Assembly (NCBI GenBank): GCA_964539415.1
Contig: CAZIID010000003.1
Location: 1-38,250 of the forward strand
Direction of reading: 5' to 3'
Length of the DNA stretch: 38,250 nucleotides
Source: CAYQFQ01 sp964539415
GTDB taxonomy: Bacteria; Patescibacteriota; Minisyncoccia; Phycocordibacterales; GWA1-40-21
A program made the translations under genes and the position numbers. The notes under the pieces were generated by a model that was not told the DNA's origin, ran no database searches, and saw nothing but the letters and a program-made list of their open reading frames with translations. Positions 15,476-24,721 of this stretch are shown here, piece after piece. Position 1 is the first letter of the stretch. Each line of letters opens with the position of its first letter.

Positions 15476-17641
15476 TTATTCGTATTGCAGGGTTTTAGAC
15501 CAAATAGCGTTTATCATTTTCTTTCCTTCAATTTCAAAAGAAGGATTCATTTTTATAGCTTTATTTATTTCCCCTACTGACTGAGACAGTAATCCTTGCT
15601 TATAATAATCCACAGCTCTTACAGTATAAGCTCTTGTTATATTTTCATCAGAAGCTTGTGAAGTATTTATAAGTTCCAAGGCACTTTTCTCATCACCGCT
15701 CATAATAAGCATAGACGCATAAAGAATTTTTGGTTTATCAATACTCTTATCAAGCTCATACACCATCTTCGCTTCGTCTCTAGCTTTTTCTTTTTCTCCC
15801 AAATTTATATAACTCTGTATAAGCTCAAAAGCTATTGTTTGCTTGTTAGGTGAAAGCTCTTTTGCTTTTTCCAAGAAAGGCATCGCTAAGTCTGATCTTC
15901 CGATGTTGTTTAACATTGAACCAGTAAATAATTGATATCTAGCATCATTTGGAGTTTTAAGTATCTGTTCATGCATTTCTTCCAAAGCATAATTTATATA
16001 AGCGAGTTTTGTTTCGTTTGTGACTCCTTTAGAAAAACCAACTTTTTGTGACATGTTGAGCAACTGTTCTCTAATCTCAGGATTTGCAAAAGTTTTATAA
16101 GCTATCGCTTTCTTAAAAGACTCCATGGTCTGCTCTGCTGTTAAGGCAACAACTTTTTTGTCCTTTACGCTATATTCTTGAGCGCTCATAGCTTTTATCA
16201 AAAATGTATTCGCCATGATCGGACGAATATTCACCCACCACAAAGTAAAGCCGAGCATAAGAACAATAATAATAGCTAAAATATTTTTTAAGTCTTCACT
16301 CATTTCAAAATCTTCATATTTTTTTGGGACCTTAATCAAATCTTCTTTTCCATCTGTCTCCGTAAAATATAAATAAGACAAAACAGTAAAGAACAAGAAA
16401 TAACTAACTAGATTGTCAAAAACAAAAAGATTCTGGAAGAAATACGCTGCTAGAAGTCCAACAATTAGTGCTTTCTCAAATACTTCTCTTTTACTTTTCC
16501 AGACAACGTAAAGGCAAGAAATAAATATTGCTAAATACGAAAGCAGTCCAAGTGCTCCACCTGCGACAAGCATATCGAGTGGCATATTGTGCGCCCTATC
16601 AAACCAAGATTCCTGACCATACATTCTTGGATCATAATATTTATTAAATACATAATTAAATCCATCCTGTCCCCATCCTAAAATTGGTTTCTCAATAAAT
16701 CCTTTAATAGCCATTGGCCAAACATATTGTCTGGCTTGACCCTGAAGAGATACGTTACTCCAAGATATCGCAGAAAGTCTATTTAGAGTTGGATTACTCT
16801 TTATCCAGCTCATATCCTTTACCACAAAGAAAGCACCGACAATAAGAATTATTGCTAAAATTTTAATTATTGAAACCCTCTTCATTACAGACTCTTTCTT
16901 TTCCCAGATAGCAGAAATAATAAAGGTTACAAGTATTCCTCCCAAGAAACCTAAAATAACTCCTCTTGTTTGTGTTTTCCAAATACCCCAAAAATTTAAT
17001 AGCGCAATTAAAATGTATGCATAAAATTTCCAATCGCCCAACCATCTTTTTACCATAATCCAAGAACCGATTACATTTTTTTTAATAACATCTTTATATA
17101 GAAGAATCAAAGCAAAGAAAATATTAAAAAGAAAATATACAGCTATATAAATGGCGTTACCAAGTGGACCAGAAATTCTAACAAGTGGGTCTGCAGCTTC
17201 TTTACTAGAAACTACTTTCACTAACATAAAGAGGCTGGCAACAACTGAAGATCTAAAAAACCAAAGCCAGTTTTCTTCACTCTTCATTACAGTTCCAAAA
17301 ACAACAAGATAAGCCCAAAGATGAACAAGTGTGACAAAACCATCCATTCTCTCAAAGTTACTCCAAAGAGCTTTTGTTGGTGCTACAGCAAAAATATCTG
17401 CAAGAAGCATCACTAAAGTAAAAGCAGAAACAGAAATTAAAATCCAAGAAAACTTTGGTCTATACTCTTTATAATTTATAGCCAAAACTAAATATAGTGC
17501 AAAAATAATTTCTACGATTATTCTAAAGGCGAAATTCTTTCCTGTGATATAAGGGAAAAACATACTATTCGCCACAAAAAATGGTATTAGTAGCACCCCC
17601 CAAAGACCTGCAATAATACTGTATTTTAATATTTCTTTCAT
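15476..17641 (-). CDS. O-antigen ligase/polymerase-like membrane protein with TPR-like C-terminus
   Basis: A 721-residue protein with about a dozen hydrophobic segments in residues 5-480 and a soluble tail (about 485-721) of helical repeats resembling TPRs (ALEEMHEQILKTPNDARYQLF, AMPFLEKAKELSPNKQTIAFEL). The large periplasmic loop carries GWGQDGFNYVF (322-332) and FDRAHNMPLDMLVAGGALG (347-365), the Wzy_C/WaaL signature with the catalytic-type His. It would join lipid-linked glycan units or transfer them to an acceptor at the outer face of the membrane; whether it is polymerase, ligase or protein O-glycosyltransferase cannot be told. It follows the nucleotidyltransferase-kinase gene by 15 bases and faces the glycan operon. 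Confidence 0.85.
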   Translation of the reverse strand: MKEILKYSIIAGLWGVLLIPFFVANSMFFPYITGKNFAFRIIVEIIFALYLVLAINYKEYRPKFSWILISVSAFTLVMLLADIFAVAPTKALWSNFERMDGFVTLVHLWAYLVVFGTVMKSEENWLWFFRSSVVASLFMLVKVVSSKEAADPLVRISGPLGNAIYIAVYFLFNIFFALILLYKDVIKKNVIGSWIMVKRWLGDWKFYAYILIALLNFWGIWKTQTRGVILGFLGGILVTFIISAIWEKKESVMKRVSIIKILAIILIVGAFFVVKDMSWIKSNPTLNRLSAISWSNVSLQGQARQYVWPMAIKGFIEKPILGWGQDGFNYVFNKYYDPRMYGQESWFDRAHNMPLDMLVAGGALGLLSYLAIFISCLYVVWKSKREVFEKALIVGLLAAYFFQNLFVFDNLVSYFLFFTVLSYLYFTETDGKEDLIKVPKKYEDFEMSEDLKNILAIIIVLMLGFTLWWVNIRPIMANTFLIKAMSAQEYSVKDKKVVALTAEQTMESFKKAIAYKTFANPEIREQLLNMSQKVGFSKGVTNETKLAYINYALEEMHEQILKTPNDARYQLFTGSMLNNIGRSDLAMPFLEKAKELSPNKQTIAFELIQSYINLGEKEKARDEAKMVYELDKSIDKPKILYASMLIMSGDEKSALELINTSQASDENITRAYTVRAVDYYKQGLLSQSVGEINKAIKMNPSFEIEGKKMINAIWSKTLQYE

Positions 17642-17656
17642 AATAATAATTAATTA

Positions 17657-18736
17657 CTAATAATTTTCTATATACGGCTCTATTAAAAGCGTGTTGGGTT
17701 TCTTTAAAAACCGATTTCTTTTTGCTTTATCGTCAAAAATATATAGAGCATACCCTCCATGCCCACCGCCACAATACTTCTTTGCTTTCTCATTAAAAGT
17801 CGGCAACTTAGACATACCCTCTTTTAGTTGTACTTGATAGGAAATTTTTACAGCCTTACATATTTCATTAAAATTTTTTCCATAAATACCTCCGCATGCT
17901 ATTTTACCAGCTTTTTCTATTTGATCATAATCTCTTTTTAGATCAACATTACTTGGGGTGTTGTGAGTTTTATCTGTCCAAAGAAGAGCCATCTTACCAA
18001 AAAGAAAATCAGGGTTAATCTTTACTTCTAAAACAGGAATTTTCCCACTTCTCCACGCGCATAAACCAGTCTCGACTATAACCGCTGGATCCTGCCAACC
18101 TACTCCAAGATCTAGTTCAGAAGCAATGCAGTCATTTCCACAAAGCAGCGCATACCCCGCTGATCCTCCAAGCCCTGCTCCTTTGTTATATTTCCAATCA
18201 TCAAGTTTTACTTTTGGGGTAATAGTACAGTTTGCGACAAAAGCCCCGTCTCTAGAAAACTTTGGGACGTCTAGCCATCCTCCTGCGAAGTCTATTCTTA
18301 AAGGCACTTCATTTGGAACATTTATTCTTCTACGGATTTCTGTTGTCGAAATCTTTTCAAAAGATAGACTCTTTGGTAACTGGACATATTTTGCACCATA
18401 CTTTTTACAAAACTTAATTTTCTCTTTTGCATGCTTGTCATCTTCGGTAGCAGCAAGAATGTCAGGCTTCATTTTTATAAAAATATCTTTAAAATCAAAA
18501 ATTGGGTCATCAAGATTCTCCCCCATAACAACCTCGTCTACAAAAGAAATAGATTCGAGGAGGTATTTCTTATGCACTTCCGGTAAAGCCGATTTCCTAC
18601 CTTTATATTTTTGCAAGACTACATCGCTAGCAAAAGAAACAATAAGATAATCACCCAAGGCTTTTGCCTGTTTAAAAAACTCTACATGCCCTGCGTGAAG
18701 GATGTCATAGCATCCAGAAACAAAAACTTTTTTCAT
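17657..18736 (-). CDS. Cytidylyltransferase-like/GHMP kinase fusion protein
   Basis: A 359-residue two-domain protein. Residues 1-140 are a cytidylyltransferase-fold domain: VSGCYDILHAGH with the HxGH nucleotide-binding motif (14-17), KYKGRK (43-48) and the C-terminal KISTTEIRRRI signature (128-138), close to the HldE/RfaE nucleotidyltransferase half. Residues 144-359 are GHMP-kinase-like: PLRIDFAGGWLD (145-156), the ATP-binding GAGLGGSAG (187-195) and KYCGGGHGGYA (320-330), as in heptose or fucose kinases but shorter than usual. It probably phosphorylates a sugar at C1 and activates it to an NDP-sugar; substrate unknown. I chose the ATG at 18736 (MKKVFVSG) over an upstream start at 18769 because the domain begins there and the -10 lies between the two. 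Confidence 0.85.
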   Translation of the reverse strand: MKKVFVSGCYDILHAGHVEFFKQAKALGDYLIVSFASDVVLQKYKGRKSALPEVHKKYLLESISFVDEVVMGENLDDPIFDFKDIFIKMKPDILAATEDDKHAKEKIKFCKKYGAKYVQLPKSLSFEKISTTEIRRRINVPNEVPLRIDFAGGWLDVPKFSRDGAFVANCTITPKVKLDDWKYNKGAGLGGSAGYALLCGNDCIASELDLGVGWQDPAVIVETGLCAWRSGKIPVLEVKINPDFLFGKMALLWTDKTHNTPSNVDLKRDYDQIEKAGKIACGGIYGKNFNEICKAVKISYQVQLKEGMSKLPTFNEKAKKYCGGGHGGYALYIFDDKAKRNRFLKKPNTLLIEPYIENY

Positions 18737-18749
18737 ATTTATTTGACTT

Positions 18750-18800
18750 ATATTACCACAGACAATCAATAGTGGAATAATACTGTGAAAATGGTAATAT
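18750..18800. promoter_or_regulatory. Mirrored divergent promoter of the glycan locus
   Basis: ATATTACCA (18750-18758) and TGGTAATAT (18792-18800) form an exact nine-base inverted repeat. Each half read outwards is an extended -10 (TGGTAATAT), one facing the kinase fusion gene and one the flippase operon. On the plus strand a second -10-like TATAAA (18807-18812) ends six bases before the flippase ATG. Confidence 0.6.
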
Positions 18801-18818
18801 TCTGGCTATAAAACCAAG

Positions 18819-20123
18819 ATGCCCACAATATCACTTAGCTACATAAAAGAAAAGTGGAATCATACTGGATTCCAGAGATATCTCAAAAACACAGGCTGGA
18901 TGTTTTTTGGTAGACTCTTCACTCTCGGTATTTCTTTTTTGGTTGGTATATATATAGCACGTTATCTTGGACCATCAAATTATGGGCTACTTAACTACGT
19001 TATGAGTTTTGTTGGATTGTTTGCTTTCTTAACATCTTTTGGGATAGATAGTATTGTAGGGAGAGAAATAATAAAAGACCATAATAAAAAGGATGAAATA
19101 ATAGGTACTGGATTTTATTTAAAAATAATCGGGAGTATATTAGCTATATTAAGCATATTTATCGTTTCTTTTTTCACGACAAAAGACTTTTTTACCCTAG
19201 GACTTATCTGGATTTTTTCTCTTAATTTTATCCCCTCAGCTTTTAATATAATAGAGATATATTTTCAATCACAAGTACTTTCAAGAAAAGTTGTTACTGC
19301 TCAAGTAATATCAAATATAATATCAGTGACTTTAAAAATTATCTGCATCACCTTTGGAAAAGGAATATTCTGGCTATCGGTTATTTATATAGCAGAAACA
19401 ACAATTTATGCGGTCATACTATTATTCTCATTTAGGAAATTTGGTAACCACATAAAAAGTTGGAAATTTAATACAGAAATTGCAAAATCTCTTTTGAAAG
19501 ACTCTTGGCCACTAATGCTTGCGTCAATTGCTATCGGTATATATATGAAAATAGACCAAGTTATGATAAAAAACATGCTCGGAAACGAACAATCTGGTGT
19601 TTATGCGGTGGCAGTAAAGCTTGCTGAAGCCTGGTATTTTATACCGATGCTGATATGCACTTCCATATCCCCATCTATAATAAATGCATTAAAGATTAGT
19701 AAAGAACTATTCGAAAAAAGACTTAAAAAACTATACTTCGCAATGTTTTGGTTGTCTTTTTCAATAGCTGGTGTAACTACAATTGCGGCCTACCCTGTAA
19801 TTAAAATATTATTTGGCACCCCTTACCTTGGGGCTGTACATACACTACAAATATATGTTTGGGCAGGTATAGGGGTTTCTTTAGGGGTTGCAATGAACCA
19901 ATATATACTCGCCCTAAATTTAACTAAAATTTCTTTTTACACAACGATACTCGGCGCTATCATAAATGTGATACTTAATCTCATTTTAATACCAAAGATA
20001 GGAATTATCGGAGCCGCAATAGCGACGCTAATATCGTACACAACTTCAACGTTAGGCGTTTTTATCTTTAAAAACACAAGGACTCACGGGGTTTTATTTT
20101 TAAAGGCAATCATTAATAAATAA
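18819..20123 (+). CDS. Polysaccharide flippase, Wzx/MOP superfamily
   Basis: A 434-residue integral membrane protein with about 12 hydrophobic segments. It matches the polysaccharide biosynthesis protein family of MOP exporters: GWMFFGRLFTLGISFLVGIY and ARYLGPSNYGLLNYV in the N-terminal third, and SWPLMLASIAIGIYMKIDQVMI with MLGNEQSGVYAVAVKLAE in the middle. It would translocate lipid-linked oligosaccharide across the membrane. It is the first gene of a ten-gene plus-strand operon with gaps of five bases or fewer or small overlaps. The -10 TATAAA ends six bases before the ATG. Confidence 0.92.
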   Translation: MPTISLSYIKEKWNHTGFQRYLKNTGWMFFGRLFTLGISFLVGIYIARYLGPSNYGLLNYVMSFVGLFAFLTSFGIDSIVGREIIKDHNKKDEIIGTGFYLKIIGSILAILSIFIVSFFTTKDFFTLGLIWIFSLNFIPSAFNIIEIYFQSQVLSRKVVTAQVISNIISVTLKIICITFGKGIFWLSVIYIAETTIYAVILLFSFRKFGNHIKSWKFNTEIAKSLLKDSWPLMLASIAIGIYMKIDQVMIKNMLGNEQSGVYAVAVKLAEAWYFIPMLICTSISPSIINALKISKELFEKRLKKLYFAMFWLSFSIAGVTTIAAYPVIKILFGTPYLGAVHTLQIYVWAGIGVSLGVAMNQYILALNLTKISFYTTILGAIINVILNLILIPKIGIIGAAIATLISYTTSTLGVFIFKNTRTHGVLFLKAIINK

Positions 20124-20125
20124 AA

Positions 20126-21985
20126 ATGTGTGGAATCTCTGGAATAATTAAATTTAATAATAAAGTTAGGCACAACGAAATTGAAACTTTTTCAAATTAT
20201 CTTTTTCATCGTGGCCCAAACAGTTCTGGTGTTTGGATAAATAAAAATGAAAATGTTGCACTTGGCCACAGAAGACTTTCGATTTTAGACTTATCAATTT
20301 CTGCATCTCAACCAATGTCTTTTGATGATTATCAAATAGTTTTTAACGGTGAAATTTATAATTTTATTGAAATCAAAAATGAATTAGAAAATTGTGGATT
20401 TAAATTTTCGACAAATTCTGATACAGAGGTGATACTTAAATCTTACAAAAAATGGGGAGACAAAATGCTCGATAAATTCAATGGAATGTGGGCTATTGCA
20501 ATTTACAATGAAAAAAAAGATGAACTTTTTTTATCCAGAGACAGGTTTGGCATTAAGCCACTTTATTATTACTTGAATGAAGATGTATTTATATTCTCTT
20601 CAGAAATACAGGCCATTCATAAATTTTTGGGTAATAATACCCCCCTAAATAGAGAAGTTCTAAAAAACATCGCAAATGGAGATTTTTCCCATCACGGAAC
20701 AGATCAAACGTACCTAGAAAATACGCATTCACTACTTGCCGGGCATAATCTAATCTATAGAAATAAACAAATCATTAAATATCAATGGTACTCAATAAAG
20801 AAGGTAAGCGTTCCAAAAGAATTTGACGAACAAGCAAAAATACTAAGAAATTTAATTTGTGATTCATGTAAATTACGATTAAGAAGTGATGTGCCAGTAG
20901 GTACATGTCTGTCCGGAGGATTAGATAGCAGTAGTATTGTGGGAGTAATTAATAATTATAAACCCGATTACAATTCAAGATTCAACAACTATAAACATCA
21001 TTCTTTCTGTGCGACCTTTAAAGGAACTCCTATAGACGAAAGTACAAAAGCAGAAAAGGTAGCAAAAAAATTTAACTTAGAATTAAACACCATTGATATA
21101 AAAGCACCAACAGAGAAAGAACTTGTAAATTTTTTACTCAAATGTGATGGACCAATGAATTCTCTTGCTTTTTACCCTATAACGAAACTATACGAAAAAA
21201 TTAAAAAAGAAAATATCACGGTTACATTAGATGGACAAGGTCCAGATGAAATGTTGGGAGGATATAGACCACTTTCAGAAGCACTGACAACGGCATTTCA
21301 AAAAAGAAAATTTAAGTGGTTTTGGGACATATACAAGACCTATTCTAATCAGGGAGAAAGTGCGCAATTTAGCGCCAAAAAAAATTCTAGAAAAACTCTA
21401 TTTTTATTTGCATTCCAAAATATGAAAAAAATACTAAAAGATATTCTTGTAAAATTTAAACTTTTAAAAACACATTTTAACGACTACGGCCATCCAATAT
21501 TTATAAAATCAAAGCTAGATATAAGTTTGTACAAACAATTTTTTTTCTCTCCCCTTCCAGGAATATTACAGCAGTATGATAGGTGTTCAATGTCTAATGG
21601 TGTAGAGTGCAGAATGCCATTTATGGACTACAGAATAGTTGAGTTTATATTTTCCTTACCAGAAGAATCAAAAATTGGAAACGGTTATACCAAAAGAGTT
21701 CTCAGGGAAGCAATGAAAGGTATTGTGCCTGATGATACGCGCCTCGATAAACACAAACTTGGTTTTAATGCTCCAATCGTTGATTGGTTTAAGGGAGAAT
21801 TAAAAAACTTCATGCTCAAACAAATGGATACTAAAGAATTTGAAAATTCAGAATTTTTTGACGCAAAAACTATTAAAAAACAATTTAACAAGTTTATTTT
21901 ATCCAAAGAACCACAATGGGATACAGCTTGGAAATTTTGGGGGCCTGTTCACTTAACGTGGTGGCTAAATGAACTAAAAAAATAA
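20126..21985 (+). CDS. asnB: Asparagine synthase (glutamine-hydrolysing)-like amidotransferase, copy 1
   Basis: A 619-residue AsnB-type enzyme. The class II glutaminase domain (1-200) starts with the nucleophile Cys2 (MCGISGI) and has HRGPNSSG and FNGEIYNF. The synthetase domain carries the ATP PP-loop SGGLDSSSI near residue 264, then DGQGPDEMLGGY and the C-terminal KLGFNAPI segment. In glycan loci such proteins are often thought to amidate sugar carboxyl groups rather than make asparagine; that is an inference here. It begins two bases after the flippase stop. A second, distinct homologue lies in the same operon at 28171. Confidence 0.9.
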   Translation: MCGISGIIKFNNKVRHNEIETFSNYLFHRGPNSSGVWINKNENVALGHRRLSILDLSISASQPMSFDDYQIVFNGEIYNFIEIKNELENCGFKFSTNSDTEVILKSYKKWGDKMLDKFNGMWAIAIYNEKKDELFLSRDRFGIKPLYYYLNEDVFIFSSEIQAIHKFLGNNTPLNREVLKNIANGDFSHHGTDQTYLENTHSLLAGHNLIYRNKQIIKYQWYSIKKVSVPKEFDEQAKILRNLICDSCKLRLRSDVPVGTCLSGGLDSSSIVGVINNYKPDYNSRFNNYKHHSFCATFKGTPIDESTKAEKVAKKFNLELNTIDIKAPTEKELVNFLLKCDGPMNSLAFYPITKLYEKIKKENITVTLDGQGPDEMLGGYRPLSEALTTAFQKRKFKWFWDIYKTYSNQGESAQFSAKKNSRKTLFLFAFQNMKKILKDILVKFKLLKTHFNDYGHPIFIKSKLDISLYKQFFFSPLPGILQQYDRCSMSNGVECRMPFMDYRIVEFIFSLPEESKIGNGYTKRVLREAMKGIVPDDTRLDKHKLGFNAPIVDWFKGELKNFMLKQMDTKEFENSEFFDAKTIKKQFNKFILSKEPQWDTAWKFWGPVHLTWWLNELKK

Positions 21986-21986
21986 C

Positions 21987-22895
21987 ATGAATTCACCAAT
22001 AGTCCTATTTGTCTATAACAGACCTTATCATACTAAGAAAACACTTGAGGCTCTTAAACACAATATTCTTGCAAAAGAAAGTGAACTTTTTATTTTTGCT
22101 GATGGTCCCAAAAAAAATAAAGAGGATTTAGAAATAAAGCAAGTAAGAGAAATTATTAATAATGTCAGCGGGTTTAAGAAAGTTTATGTAAAAGAGAGTC
22201 CAATCAATTTAGGTTTAGCTCAGTCTATAGTAGGTGGTGTCACTGAAATTTTAAATAGATACAAAAGTATTATTGTCTTGGAGGACGATATAATCACCTC
22301 ACCTTTTTTTCTAAATTACATGAATGAAGCATTAGAAATGTACAAAGAAGATATTGAAGTCATGCATGTTTCCGGATATTTTTTTAAAATTAAAGAAAAA
22401 CTCCCGCAAACTTTTTTTTATAATCAAACGACATGCTGGGGATGGGGCACATGGAGTAGAGCTTGGATTAATCTTAGTATGGATCCAAATTATCTATTAA
22501 GTGAAATAAAAAAAAATAGGCATGGCGAACACAGATTTAATATTGATGGATCAAATGATAGTTTTATTAAACAACTTCAGATGAATATTTCTGGCGAGCT
22601 TAGGACATGGGCAATAAAATGGCAAGCTAGTGTCTTTATTAAAAATGGGCTATGTCTCCATCCAAGATATTCTTATACGACCAATATTGGATTAGATGGT
22701 AGTGGGCAGAATTGTGGTAAGACAAAAAAATTTGATATACCTATCGTAAGTAATTATTCAGAAATAAAAAGAATACCACTTGTAGAATCAAAAGAAGCAC
22801 GGCAGGCAGTTATTAACTATAATAAAAGATACTTTTATATTAATAAGTGCAGATCGTTTATTAAAAAAATAATCAATTTAATAATTAAATTGTAA
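21987..22895 (+). CDS. Putative glycosyltransferase (GT-A fold, GNT-I-like)
   Basis: A 302-residue protein. The opening SPIVLFVYNRPYHTKKTLEAL, the ELFIFADGPK strand and the IIVLEDDIITSPFFLNYM segment (about residues 92-109, with an EDD metal-binding motif) fit a GT-A sugar transferase of the kind found in O-antigen loci. TCWGWGTWSRAW (about 149-160) is typical of this group. Donor and acceptor are unknown. No membrane segment is evident. It is packed between asnB copy 1 (one-base gap) and a methyltransferase gene (directly abutting), supporting a cytosolic role in the same pathway. Confidence 0.8.
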   Translation: MNSPIVLFVYNRPYHTKKTLEALKHNILAKESELFIFADGPKKNKEDLEIKQVREIINNVSGFKKVYVKESPINLGLAQSIVGGVTEILNRYKSIIVLEDDIITSPFFLNYMNEALEMYKEDIEVMHVSGYFFKIKEKLPQTFFYNQTTCWGWGTWSRAWINLSMDPNYLLSEIKKNRHGEHRFNIDGSNDSFIKQLQMNISGELRTWAIKWQASVFIKNGLCLHPRYSYTTNIGLDGSGQNCGKTKKFDIPIVSNYSEIKRIPLVESKEARQAVINYNKRYFYINKCRSFIKKIINLIIKL

Positions 22896-23636
22896 ATGGA
22901 AAAAAAACTAACAACAATAGAATATTGGGACCAAATTAACAATAATAAAGGTTTTACGCCAGCTGACAAAGACAATCCAATTAGAATATTCATAGAGAAA
23001 CATGTTACACCAAAAAAAGACGGTAAGGTTTTTGAAGTAGGATGTTTTCCAGGTTCATATTTGTCTGTATTTTCTAATCTTGGTTATGAGCTTAATGGTA
23101 TAGATTATTCGTTATTAACTGAATCAAATTTAAATAATTGGTTAGTAGAAAAAAAATACAAAGTTGGACAAATAAAAAGTGGAAACTTCTTCGATGTGCA
23201 ACCGGGAGAACATTATTTTGATGTCGTTTGTTCTTTTGGTTTTATCGAGCATTTTAATGATTATTTATCTGTAATAGAGAAACACGGAAACTTTGTTAAA
23301 TCCGGTGGAAAACTTATTATAACCACTCCAAATTTTAAAGGTAAAATTCAAAAAAAATTTCATACTTTTTTTGACAATGAAAATTTAATCAAGCACAATT
23401 TAGATTCCATGGATCCTTTTCAATGGAGAGTTCACATGGAAAAAAAAGGTTTTGAGACTGAGTTTTGTGGATGGTTTGGAAATTTAGTTTTATGGGTAGA
23501 AAGACAAAAGCGTCCTATTAATAAAAAAATAATATTAAAAATACTTTTTTTTATCTTAAGAATAATTAAAAAAATACAGATACCCAATAATAAGTCATAT
23601 TCTCCTTACTGTGGATTAGTTTTAATAAAAAAATGA
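22896..23636 (+). CDS. Class I SAM-dependent methyltransferase
   Basis: A 246-residue Rossmann-type methyltransferase. Motif I is VFEVGCFPGSYL (about residues 44-55), followed by LNGIDYS, FDVVCSFGFIEHF (motif IV region) and the post-strand FVKSGGKLIITTPNF. The end is basic and hydrophobic, perhaps touching the membrane. A sugar or lipid-linked glycan substrate is inferred only from the operon. It overlaps the following GT4 gene by four bases (ATGA), indicating translational coupling. Confidence 0.85.
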   Translation: MEKKLTTIEYWDQINNNKGFTPADKDNPIRIFIEKHVTPKKDGKVFEVGCFPGSYLSVFSNLGYELNGIDYSLLTESNLNNWLVEKKYKVGQIKSGNFFDVQPGEHYFDVVCSFGFIEHFNDYLSVIEKHGNFVKSGGKLIITTPNFKGKIQKKFHTFFDNENLIKHNLDSMDPFQWRVHMEKKGFETEFCGWFGNLVLWVERQKRPINKKIILKILFFILRIIKKIQIPNNKSYSPYCGLVLIKK

Positions 23637-24721
23637 AAATACTTCAAGTTAACACTTTTGATAGTGGTGGAGGGGCAGCGAAATTTTGTGTTAGACTCAA
23701 AAAATATTTGGATAACTTTTCGACCAACTGGCTATTAGTAAAAAAAAGTAAAGATGAAAATAATATTCAAATAGGCCCTACACTTACCCAAAAAATTTTA
23801 AACAAACTTTTTAGTTTAGAGGGCGCCGGCCGAAATACTTTTTCATTATTTAAAAAACTACCTTTCTGGAATCAGATAGACCTGATACATTTTCACAATT
23901 TACACGGCGGATTCTTCAATATATGTTCCTTATCAAAACTATCAAAAGAAAAAAAGTGTATATGGACACTCCATGACCCTTGGATTATAAACAATAAGAA
24001 AGAACTAGTACCCGAATATAAAAATATTTTTAAGACAGAGAATTTAATTTTTAATTACTTTAAGACGAAAGCTATAAATGATTCAAATATTATACTTGTC
24101 ACACCTTCAGTATGGCTTAAAGAAAAAGTCCAAATAGAATATCCAAACAAGAAAATTGTAGTGATTAACAATGGTGTAGACATTGAAGTTTTTTCTCCAT
24201 TAGACAAAGAAGAAGCAAGAAATAAACTAGAATTACCCACCGATAAGAAGATAATACTATTCACAGCAAACGGTGGAATAAAAAATACAGAAAAAGGATC
24301 ATCCTATCTAGAGGAGATTGAAAAACAGTATCGTGATGTTTTGGTTATCAAACTTGGAGGCAATGACAAATACATAGAAAACGAAAAAACTTTGGCTTTG
24401 TATTATTCATCTGCTGATCTCCTGCTATTCCCATCTCTCGCAGAGAACTTCCCATTAAGTATACTCGAAGCAATGTCCTGCGGTACACCTGTTGTGGCCT
24501 TTAACACTGGTGGTATTGCAGAAATAATTAATCACAAAATAAATGGATATGTATCGGAGTATAAAAATATTCAAGATTTAATAAATGGAATAAATTTTAT
24601 TTTAGAACAAAAAGATGATAGTCTAAGATATAATGCTAGGAAAAAAATCATGGAGAAATTTGATTCTAATGTAATTTTTAAACAGTATTTAGACTTATAC
24701 AAAGAAACAACAACAAAATGA
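23633..24721 (+). CDS. Glycosyltransferase family 4 (GT-B fold)
   Basis: A 362-residue retaining-type glycosyltransferase. The N-terminal half opens with ILQVNTFDSGGGAA (3-16), the glycine loop of acceptor-domain GT4 enzymes, with HFHNLHGGFF at 87-95. The donor half has ADLLLFPSLAENFPLSILEA (261-280), including the EX7E motif (Glu271, Glu279), then CGTPVVAFNTGG. It adds a sugar during repeat-unit assembly; specificity unknown. Four-base overlaps occur with both neighbours. Confidence 0.9.
   Translation: MKILQVNTFDSGGGAAKFCVRLKKYLDNFSTNWLLVKKSKDENNIQIGPTLTQKILNKLFSLEGAGRNTFSLFKKLPFWNQIDLIHFHNLHGGFFNICSLSKLSKEKKCIWTLHDPWIINNKKELVPEYKNIFKTENLIFNYFKTKAINDSNIILVTPSVWLKEKVQIEYPNKKIVVINNGVDIEVFSPLDKEEARNKLELPTDKKIILFTANGGIKNTEKGSSYLEEIEKQYRDVLVIKLGGNDKYIENEKTLALYYSSADLLLFPSLAENFPLSILEAMSCGTPVVAFNTGGIAEIINHKINGYVSEYKNIQDLINGINFILEQKDDSLRYNARKKIMEKFDSNVIFKQYLDLYKETTTK

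Noticed and set aside
18126..18650. Long plus-strand ORF of 174 codons
   Set aside because: It lies wholly antisense to the well-supported kinase fusion gene and its translation has no recognisable domain.
18737..18769. Upstream start of the nucleotidyltransferase-kinase gene at 18769
   Set aside because: The fold begins at KKVFVSGCYDILHAGH and the promoter box lies between the two ATGs.
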